From an uncultured Porphyromonadaceae bacterium (GTDB taxonomy: Bacteria; Bacteroidota; Bacteroidia; Bacteroidales; Muribaculaceae), in contig CAMWLX010000044.1 of NCBI GenBank assembly GCA_947175225.1, forward strand, positions 1 to 13,914: 13,914 nucleotides of DNA. The letters are read 5' to 3'. Position 1 is the first letter of the stretch. Each line of letters opens with the position of its first letter. The translations under genes and the position numbers were made by a program. The notes below the pieces were generated by a model that had not been told where the DNA came from, searched no databases, and saw nothing but the letters and a program-made list of their open reading frames with translations. This document shows, in pieces, positions 1 through 4,889 of the stretch.

Positions 1-250
1 AGACATTGAACATGTTGTAGTATTCGAAAAGAGAGGAGAGATCGAAATGAAACTCGACTTCTTCACAGAGGCATTCCGGAACAGGATCGTGCCTGTCTGT
101 ATAACTCTGCTTAACTTCTTCAATAGAATTATAGAAATCCTCTTTTGCTTCCTTTACAGAATCTCCGGTTCCGATTAGAGTTACCTTTTCGCCTGTAGTG
201 TTGTATGCTATATAGGATCCGTCTGATTGTTTTTCTATACTTACTTTCAT
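1..250 (-). CDS. hicB: HicB family antitoxin, 3' end outside the window
   Basis: Reading the minus strand from the ATG at 250 gives an open frame of 83 codons that runs off the left edge. It begins MKVSIEKQSDGSY and contains a segment GTGDSVKEAKEDF followed by EEVEFHFDLSSLFEYYN. This matches my memory of Bacteroidales HicB antitoxins: a degraded RNase-H-like fold, an EF-x-F-x-D-x-x-S-x-F-x-YY segment, then a C-terminal helix-turn-helix. The DNA-binding part would lie beyond the edge and cannot be seen. The family's role is to bind and neutralise the HicA mRNA interferase and to repress the shared promoter. It lies 47 nt after hicA in the same direction, the usual toxin-first order. Family assignment comes from motif recognition plus partnership with hicA; no alignment was run. 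Confidence 0.82.
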   Translation of the reverse strand, partial: MKVSIEKQSDGSYIAYNTTGEKVTLIGTGDSVKEAKEDFYNSIEEVKQSYTDRHDPVPECLCEEVEFHFDLSSLFEYYNMFNV

Positions 251-297
251 ACTGAATTTCGGTTATAATGATTAAATTCTTATTATCCAAAGATATC

Positions 298-477
298 TTA
301 AAGCCCCAATTGCTTGAGCAAGGCTTTCATAAGGCCTGGTCTGATTTCTTGAGAACCATGACGTTCGACTACAATCCTATCGCCTTGATCATTGATATAG
401 ATATCGTGTTTCTTGCCATGAGAATGAAGCCGGTAGCCTCTTTCTGTAGCTAAGCGAATAAATTCCCTCCATTTCAT
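298..477 (-). CDS. hicA: HicA family toxin (mRNA interferase)
   Basis: The minus strand from the ATG at 477 to the TAA at 298-300 encodes 59 aa, the normal size for HicA. It starts MKWREFIRLATERGY, has SHGKKHDIYI around residues 19-28 and ends with VERHGSQEIRPGL and KQLGL. The family is a small dsRBD-like fold that cleaves mRNA in a translation-independent way using one conserved histidine. H24 in KKHDIY is the best candidate here, and the RH-x-S-x-EI-x-x-G motif is the conserved C-terminal half. Its partner hicB follows 47 nt downstream, and a Bacteroidetes-type promoter lies at 507-538, giving a predicted leader of about 27 nt. The toxin appears intact, with no frameshift. Toxicity itself is inferred from the family. 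Confidence 0.88.
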   Translation of the reverse strand: MKWREFIRLATERGYRLHSHGKKHDIYINDQGDRIVVERHGSQEIRPGLMKALLKQLGL

Positions 478-506
478 CTTATTTGTGGTGTTTGAGTTCT
501 TGAATG

Positions 507-538
507 CAAAGATATAACAAATATGTCATATATGCAAA
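507..538 (-). promoter_or_regulatory. Promoter of hicAB (Bacteroidetes -33/-7 type)
   Basis: On the minus strand a TTTG (535-538) is followed after exactly 20 nt by TATCTTTG (507-514). This fits the known Bacteroidetes consensus TTTG / TAnnTTTG. Transcription would begin near 504, about 27 nt before the hicA ATG. An AT-rich stretch, CATATATGACATATTTG, lies between and around the boxes and could hold the operator for HicB; that is inference. Confidence 0.7.
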
Positions 539-553
539 TATTTAAGATTAATT

Positions 554-823
554 TTATTTAAGGTTGGCCAAGGCATCTGTCAGCTGCTGCGAGAAGCGGA
601 AGCGGACCGGAATGCCGGCAAAGGCATAGCTGAAGGCGTTGCAGAGCCAGGCTCCCAATGATCCTTTCGGACACAGCCCGTCTTTTCCGACATCGCAGTT
701 GTCGCATATCCGGAAGAACTCCTTTGCTCTGACTGCCCTGTAGACCCTCCCATCGAGGATGATTCCCTTGAATGTCCGCTTTTTCCTGTTCTCTTCTGTA
801 TTCTTATTTTGGATACTTTCCAT
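554..823 (-). CDS. Small four-cysteine protein, function unknown
   Basis: The open frame encodes 89 aa with no signal peptide and no membrane segment. After a charged N-terminus (residues 1-17), GIILDGRVYRAV resembles a short beta hairpin. It is followed by C40, C43, C51 and C61 in the spacing C-x2-C-x7-C-x9-C, which could bind zinc or form a knuckle. I recall many small Bacteroidales accessory or phage-related proteins with a short 'x-G-x-x-Y-x-A' opening and a four-cysteine core, but I cannot name a family. It lies upstream of hicAB in the same direction, with 76 nt between, yet hicAB has its own promoter. The start was chosen for the ATG at 823, preceded by GGAG 13-16 nt upstream. It is probably real, because the cysteine pattern is orderly. 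Confidence 0.55.
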   Translation of the reverse strand: MESIQNKNTEENRKKRTFKGIILDGRVYRAVRAKEFFRICDNCDVGKDGLCPKGSLGAWLCNAFSYAFAGIPVRFRFSQQLTDALANLK

Positions 824-1296
824 ATATGAAATTTACTCCATTTAATTTTATTATTTGAAAACTTATTGTTACCTTTTCTCCATATCCTCTTCCTCCTCGC
901 CACTTTTTTTAGAGGAAGCGTTTTCAGCATACCTGGTAATTATTTCCCAGCCCCGGATCTGTCACGGAACTAAAAACGGAACTGATTTTGTGCGTCCAGG
1001 AACGACGCGAGCCAACAAAATGCTACGTGAAGCGACATTGAATGCATGCGTGTCATAATTTATCTTGCTGACATACATTTGTAATTAATTGAAACAAAAG
1101 GAGAGCCGCTAACTCAGCGACTCTCCCTCACGATTCCACTATAAACTATATCTAACTAAACTTAAAACCGCATTCTCACTTTCTCACGAAACCGGAATGC
1201 TTCGCCATATTGCTTTTTTCTTTTTGTATAAATCTAACATATTCATACGCCAAATGGTTGGCTTCACACTTACTTTTTAACATTAGAAGTGTTTTT
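824..1296. other. Gene-poor stretch between the four-cysteine gene and the DUF4250-type gene
   Basis: I see no convincing gene in these 473 nt. They hold the intrinsic terminator at 1092-1126 and a weak 35-codon frame at 1176-1283 (minus) just after the DUF4250-type gene. They also hold a 30-codon frame without a start codon at 869-961 (minus) that ends in an acidic EEEED tail. No tRNA-like cloverleaf, transposase fragment or CRISPR repeat was recognised. Base composition is mixed, with a GC-richer island around 940-1030. That could be the decayed remnant of something once inserted, but this is a guess. Confidence 0.5.
1092..1126 (-). terminator. Intrinsic terminator after the DUF4250-type gene
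   Basis: On the minus strand GGAGAGTCGCT and AGCGGCTCTCC (1100-1126) form an 11-pair stem with a 5-nt loop, followed by TTTTGTTTC. One pair is a G-U wobble in the minus-strand RNA. Read on the plus strand that position would be a C-A mismatch, and no T run follows, so the minus direction is favoured. It would end transcripts of the DUF4250-type gene about 170 nt past its stop codon. Confidence 0.75.
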
Positions 1297-1476
1297 TTAA
1301 CGAAATTGACGAATTCCCGGAATCCATTCGAATCCTGCTGCCTCAAGTTGAGCCTTGAGTTCGGTCTCATCCTTGCCGTAATAGGCGCATAAGTCTTCAA
1401 GGGTGCGAAACTCATCGCGGAGCTTCATATTGACAAAGCTCATCAGCATCACTGGGTCTTTAGGCATCATTTCCAT
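1297..1476 (-). CDS. DUF4250 domain-containing protein
   Basis: The minus strand from the ATG at 1476 to the TAA at 1297-1299 encodes 59 aa. It begins MEMMPKDPVMLMSFVNMKLR, continues DEFRTLEDLCAYYG, and has a middle part DETELKAQLEAAGFEW. I recognise the DUF4250 pattern: an N-terminal LPKDPxMLLSxVNxKLRD block, a Sx-x-LDxLC turn, then a helical EL-x-x-KL segment. The full domain is the whole protein, of usual length. No function is established for this family, which is widespread in Clostridia and Bacteroidetes. It looks like a compact helix-turn-helix-like bundle, but that is inference. It is divergent from the amidase operon at 1647, with 170 nt between the two start codons. An intrinsic terminator lies downstream. 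Confidence 0.85.
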   Translation of the reverse strand: MEMMPKDPVMLMSFVNMKLRDEFRTLEDLCAYYGKDETELKAQLEAAGFEWIPGIRQFR

Positions 1477-1528
1477 ATCATTTCTAATTTAAAGTAAAAC
1501 ATATTCTCAAAGTAGTAACTCCCCTCTT

Positions 1529-1558
1529 CTCGGAGTGTAGATAGCGCTCTCCGAGCGC
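1529..1558. promoter_or_regulatory. Two mutually exclusive hairpins in the divergent intergenic region
   Basis: CTCGGAG at 1529-1535 pairs perfectly with CTCCGAG at 1549-1555 across a 13-nt loop. Alternatively, GCGCTC at 1544-1549 pairs with GAGCGC at 1553-1558 across a 3-nt loop. The two structures share bases 1549-1555, so only one can form at a time. The element lies 53-82 nt upstream of the DUF4250-type start codon, where a 5' leader would be if transcription begins near a TAGTTTTG box at 1577-1584 (minus). A regulatory role is inference. Confidence 0.35.
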
Positions 1559-1609
1559 GTACCCCGACTCCTCCCACAAAACTAATAATCACATAAATCC
1601 ATATTTTAT

Positions 1610-1641
1610 TTTGCGAAAATTGAATTTTATTATTATCTTTG
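1610..1641 (+). promoter_or_regulatory. Promoter of the amidase-dprA operon
   Basis: TTTG at 1610-1613 is followed after exactly 20 nt by TATCTTTG at 1634-1641, the Bacteroidetes -33/-7 pattern. The spacing is identical to the hicAB promoter on the other strand. The predicted transcription start, near 1644, is only about 3 nt before the ATG at 1647, so the mRNA would be nearly leaderless. The in-frame TTG at 1611 lies inside the -33 box and cannot be the start codon. Confidence 0.75.
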
Positions 1642-1646
1642 CATCA

Positions 1647-2774
1647 ATGAAACAACGCATTTACATACTGATTTGTTTGATGGTAGGATATATCTCTCCT
1701 TCCATCGCCTGCACGAGTGCCATCATAGGCGCTGAACTCAGTCCCTATGGGCGTCCCATGCTATGGAAGCATCGGGACACTTCAAATATCGACAACAAGG
1801 TGGAATACGTAGCTCCCGGTCCGGAAGGATATGGATTCACAGGTCTATTCAACGCCTCAGATAAAAAACTGAAGGAGTGTTGGACCGGTTTCAACACCGA
1901 AGGATTCGCCATCATGAACACTGCTTCCTACAATCTAAAAGATGACAAGGTGCCTGAAAAAGATATGGACAAGGAAGGATTTGTGATGACAAAAGCTTTG
2001 CGTACATGTGTCACGGTCGATGACTTTGCCCATCTCCTCGACTCCCTTCCTCGCCCGATGGGTGTGGAAGCCAATTTCGGAGTGATCGATGCTTCCGGCA
2101 ATGGGGCTTATTTTGAAACCAACAATCATTCTTACATCAGAATCGACCTTTCCGACTCCCCTGAGCATATGCTCGTGCGTACAAACTATAGCCATAAAGG
2201 TCGTCCTAATGAGGGCTACGGTTTCGTAAGGGAAGCCAATGCATTGCATCATCTCCGTCCGGCTGCCGAAAAGAAAGAAATCACCCCCGAATTTCTTACG
2301 GAAACTCTTTCCAGGACATTCTACCATAGTATGTTTGATAAAGATATGGCAGATGGTCTTGATGAAGGCTGGATCATCGACCAGGACTTTATCCCTCGCT
2401 ATAAATCATGTGCTACAATCGTCATTGAAGGGTGTTTGCCGTCTGAAGAGGGCATAAAAAAAGATGCCGGAAAGGATTATGTGATGTGGACCGGGCTTGG
2501 GTATCCTCCATGTGCTGACATATATCCCGTAACGTCGGGTCCGGATGGCGTCTATCCTGATCTACGTGGTACACAGCCAAACGGACATTCAAAAGCTTCC
2601 GACATTTCTAAGAAGCGTCGCGATGAAGTGTTTCCTAAGCATTACGGCAATGGCGACAAATATATCAAGTTGTCTCGACTAAGGAATCACGAGGGCACCG
2701 GGTATCTTCAGACAATACCTAAACAAAACTTGATAATTTACGAAAAATTCCGTAAAAAGAAAAATCTGCAATAG
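1647..2774 (+). CDS. Exported Ntn-type amidase (C45 / linear amide C-N hydrolase family)
   Basis: This 375-aa protein begins with a Sec signal, a basic MKQR then a hydrophobic core. Cleavage after A21 would expose Cys22 in ACTSAIIG, the N-terminal nucleophile expected of an Ntn-hydrolase. Other family-like blocks are GRPMLWKHRD (35-44), GFNTEGFAIMNTASYNL, ANFGVIDASGNGAYFET and VRTNYSHKGR. The last supplies an Asn typical of the oxyanion hole. The family cleaves linear amides such as N-acyl amino acids, penicillin V or bile salt conjugates. The substrate here is unknown, and typical bile salt hydrolase features are not obvious, so I prefer the C45 acyltransferase-like group. The start at 1647 was chosen because the signal peptide begins there and the upstream in-frame TTG lies in the promoter. 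A lipoprotein reading (SIA-C) is possible but fits the lipobox poorly. Confidence 0.8.
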   Translation: MKQRIYILICLMVGYISPSIACTSAIIGAELSPYGRPMLWKHRDTSNIDNKVEYVAPGPEGYGFTGLFNASDKKLKECWTGFNTEGFAIMNTASYNLKDDKVPEKDMDKEGFVMTKALRTCVTVDDFAHLLDSLPRPMGVEANFGVIDASGNGAYFETNNHSYIRIDLSDSPEHMLVRTNYSHKGRPNEGYGFVREANALHHLRPAAEKKEITPEFLTETLSRTFYHSMFDKDMADGLDEGWIIDQDFIPRYKSCATIVIEGCLPSEEGIKKDAGKDYVMWTGLGYPPCADIYPVTSGPDGVYPDLRGTQPNGHSKASDISKKRRDEVFPKHYGNGDKYIKLSRLRNHEGTGYLQTIPKQNLIIYEKFRKKKNLQ

Positions 2775-2793
2775 CAAATCCACGTATAATATC

Positions 2794-3258
2794 ATGGATG
2801 CTCCCCAACCATTTGCTGTCAGCCGAAACATTGTCTTTATGACTCTTCTGGCAAATCCCTCTACCGGTTTGTTCGTATGGATTATCTTAATCATAGGATT
2901 GGTTTTTATCGTTTTAGGATGCTTTGCCGATGTGAGGTTTCTTATCCTCGGACTCATAATTTGCCTGACGGGTCTGCCTGCAATGGCATTCTTCGCCTTT
3001 GCCAAGTATATGTTTGCATCTGACATGCTCGCTAATCTTCTGCATCATACTGTGGAGCGACACGGCGATGGCTACCTGCTCCGGATCTATCGCCCGGCGA
3101 ATCAAGACGAGCCAATAGAAGCTGATAAGAATTGGATAGAATCAGGAAAGCTAACCTTTTCCGATTCAAATATTGTCAAGAAAAAGACTATTGATGAATA
3201 TGAAGTGATTTTCTTCAAGGACTCTCCTTTAAGAATCTTATACGTACCAAGTTGTTAA
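2794..3258 (+). CDS. Two-helix membrane protein, function unknown
   Basis: This 154-aa protein is not one I recognise. It has two strongly hydrophobic segments at about residues 26-44 and 48-70, separated by a very short turn (FADVR). A soluble C-terminal part (about 72-154) follows, rich in charged residues and predicted beta strands such as DGYLLRIYRP and DEYEVIFFKD. The hairpin-plus-cytoplasmic-domain arrangement is clear, but no enzyme motif is visible. It starts 19 nt after the amidase stop codon and ends 2 nt before the thioesterase start, so it is almost certainly co-transcribed. Codon use looks like that of its neighbours. It may be a lineage-specific protein. Confidence 0.7.
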   Translation: MDAPQPFAVSRNIVFMTLLANPSTGLFVWIILIIGLVFIVLGCFADVRFLILGLIICLTGLPAMAFFAFAKYMFASDMLANLLHHTVERHGDGYLLRIYRPANQDEPIEADKNWIESGKLTFSDSNIVKKKTIDEYEVIFFKDSPLRILYVPSC

Positions 3259-3260
3259 AA

Positions 3261-3683
3261 ATGAGAATATTAAAAAACACCAACCGCAAGTATTGCTTCA
3301 TCATGGAGATGGAGGTGCGCGACTATGAGCTCGACTGCGAGCAGATAGTCAACAATGCCAACTATCTTCATTACATGGAGCATACGCGCCATAAATTCTG
3401 CAGCGATGCCGGACTCTCATTCGTAGAAATGCACAATCAGGGCATTGATGCTGTAGTCCGTAAAGTGGAGATAGAATACATATCCTCTTTGCGTGGAAAT
3501 GAGACATTCCTTTCATGCCTTCGTCTTGAAAGGAAGGGTCCCAGATTCATTTTCCATCAAGATATTATGCGACCGGGAGGCGAACTGGTTTGCCAAGGGC
3601 TTGTCAACGTAGTGGTATTGAAAAATGGCAAGCTCTCACGCGGCGATGAATTAGCTAAAATTTTTGCTAAATATATCAACTGA
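3261..3683 (+). CDS. Acyl-CoA thioesterase, hot-dog fold (4HBT/YbgC-like)
   Basis: This 140-aa protein has the single hot-dog domain of the YbgC/FadM-like thioesterases. The signature VRDYELD-x4-VNNANYLHYMEHTR lies at residues 19-43. D25 aligns with the catalytic Asp of the DTDxxGxVxxxxY motif, being ten residues before Y35. Later segments VVRKVEIEYISSLRGNE and LVCQGLVNVVVL are the expected central strands. Such enzymes hydrolyse acyl-CoA or acyl-ACP thioesters in the cytoplasm. Chain-length preference cannot be told from sequence alone. The ATG at 3261, two nt after the previous stop codon, was preferred over an in-frame TTG at 3252 that overlaps the upstream gene. An ATG at 3303 is also possible but would remove the first strand. 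The next gene, dprA, starts 2 nt after its stop codon. Confidence 0.85.
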   Translation: MRILKNTNRKYCFIMEMEVRDYELDCEQIVNNANYLHYMEHTRHKFCSDAGLSFVEMHNQGIDAVVRKVEIEYISSLRGNETFLSCLRLERKGPRFIFHQDIMRPGGELVCQGLVNVVVLKNGKLSRGDELAKIFAKYIN

Positions 3684-3685
3684 CA

Positions 3686-4807
3686 GTGGATTCACATAGA
3701 TTTCTTGGTATGGCTTTGTCGTTCGTGCCCGGCACGGATGCCTCTTTTGTGCGCCATATGGAGGAAGTAGGTGTGACCGTGGAGGAATTTTTCTCAACTC
3801 CTCAATTGGAACTTGCCTCCAGGCTTAACATAAAATATGCTCCATTTTTAGATAAGATGGTGCGTGACGAGGCTATCCAAAAGGCCAAAAAGGAGTCTGA
3901 GTTTATGGAGCGGCATGGAATAAAGTCTTTCTCTCTGACTGATGATGACTATCCCTCCAGATTGACCGATATCGATAAAGCTCCAATTACGCTTTATCGA
4001 CTCGGAGATGCCAACCTTGATGCCGAAACGATGATGAGCATCGTCGGCACCCGACATTCTACCGCATATGGAATGTCATATGTTAGGTCGCTTGTGGCTG
4101 ATTTAGCCCCTTATTTCCCCGATATGGTAATAGTGAGTGGGCTTGCCCTTGGAATTGATTCGGCGGCTCATGAAGCGGCTCTTACGGCCTCCCTGCCTAC
4201 TGTGGCGGTAGTAGCACATGGTCTCAATACCATCTATCCTGCCATAAACCGTGATCTTGCACGTAGAATTGTAGCATCCGGAGGGGCTATACTCTCTGAA
4301 TATCCTTCCGGTGTCACTCCTTATAGAAGTCGTTTTCTTGAAAGAAATAGAATTGTTGCGACTATGACGGATGCTGTCTTAGTGGCAGAATCCGCTGATA
4401 AAGGAGGCGCAATGTCTACAGCTGCCGTAGCCTCTTCTTATGGCCGGGAACTACTCGCTCTTCCGGGCAGAATAGGCGATGAAATGAGTGCCGGTTGCAA
4501 TAAGCTTATCAGAAGCCAGAAGGCATTGATGGCCGGTACGGCTGTCGAAATAATGTCGATGCTCGGATGGCAACCTAAATCTGTATCAGCTGCCCCAAAG
4601 CAACGCGACTTTTTCCCTGAACTTGTTGGGAATGAAAAGCTAATATACGATGCCCTGCGCTTTAACAATGAGCCAATGCCTGTCGATGCCCTGCGAGAGC
4701 GCACCGGAATCCCAATCCACAATCTAATGGCATCCCTCGGAGAAATGGAATTCAATGGCATGATAGAACGCCTCCCCGGCAACCGCTTCTCCCTAATCTC
4801 CTACTAA
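3686..4807 (+). CDS. dprA: DNA-processing protein DprA
   Basis: DprA binds incoming single-stranded DNA and loads RecA during natural transformation. It acts in the cytoplasm and is widespread even in bacteria not known to be competent. The 373-aa protein has an N-terminal helical part and then the Rossmann-like DprA/Smf domain. Visible motifs are SIVGTR (118-123), SGLALGIDSAAH (151-162), ERNRIVA (219-225), GGAMSTA with GRELLALPG, and GCNKLI (270-275). A C-terminal winged-helix-like segment covers about residues 310-373 (ALRERTGIPIHNLMASL). The GTG at 3686 gives the longest form, 2 nt after the thioesterase stop codon. An ATG at 3710 (MALSFVPG) is an alternative, because DprA proteins often begin near this block. 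It is the last gene of the cluster and converges on the GH35 gene. Confidence 0.93.
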   Translation: MDSHRFLGMALSFVPGTDASFVRHMEEVGVTVEEFFSTPQLELASRLNIKYAPFLDKMVRDEAIQKAKKESEFMERHGIKSFSLTDDDYPSRLTDIDKAPITLYRLGDANLDAETMMSIVGTRHSTAYGMSYVRSLVADLAPYFPDMVIVSGLALGIDSAAHEAALTASLPTVAVVAHGLNTIYPAINRDLARRIVASGGAILSEYPSGVTPYRSRFLERNRIVATMTDAVLVAESADKGGAMSTAAVASSYGRELLALPGRIGDEMSAGCNKLIRSQKALMAGTAVEIMSMLGWQPKSVSAAPKQRDFFPELVGNEKLIYDALRFNNEPMPVDALRERTGIPIHNLMASLGEMEFNGMIERLPGNRFSLISY

Positions 4808-4826
4808 GCAATTTTTTATCATCACT

Positions 4827-4867
4827 AAACAAAAAATGCATAATCCGGTATACCCGGATTATGCATT
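4827..4867 (-). terminator. Intrinsic terminator of the GH35 gene, partly repeat-derived
   Basis: A perfect 14-bp inverted repeat, AATGCATAATCCGG (4835-4848) and its complement (4854-4867), flanks a 5-nt loop. Read on the minus strand it is followed directly by TTTTTTGTTT (4827-4836), the layout of an intrinsic terminator. The plus strand has no T run after the stem, so it serves the GH35 gene rather than dprA. Eleven bases of the proximal arm belong to the dispersed 33-nt repeat at 4857-4889. Confidence 0.8.
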
Positions 4868-4889
4868 ATGCATTATGAATTAAGCATTA
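4857..4889 (-). repeat. 33-nt AT-rich intergenic repeat, copy A
   Basis: On the plus strand this copy reads GATTATGCATTATG...GCATTA. It differs at 2 of 33 positions from the copy at 7792 and at 4 from the copy at 12725, with no gaps. On the minus strand it begins TAATGC, and its first three bases are the TAA stop codon of the GH35 gene. Its distal end forms part of the terminator hairpin. Confidence 0.8.

Noticed and set aside
580..930. Long minus-strand frame of 116 codons overlapping the four-cysteine gene
   Set aside because: It is very rich in Ser, Arg and Lys with no recognisable domain, and overlaps a frame with a coherent cysteine pattern.
1035..1056. Imperfect palindrome around GACATTGAATGCATGCGTGTC
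   Set aside because: Only the ATGCAT core and GACA/TGTC ends match; it is too weak for an operator or attachment-site call.
855..1058. Plus-strand frame of 67 codons in the gene-poor stretch
   Set aside because: It starts with a rare codon, has low-complexity Ser residues and no promoter, and no family resemblance could be found.
1611..1646. Upstream TTG start for the amidase (12 more residues)
   Set aside because: The TTG lies inside the -33 box of a strong promoter, and the signal peptide starts properly at the ATG at 1647.
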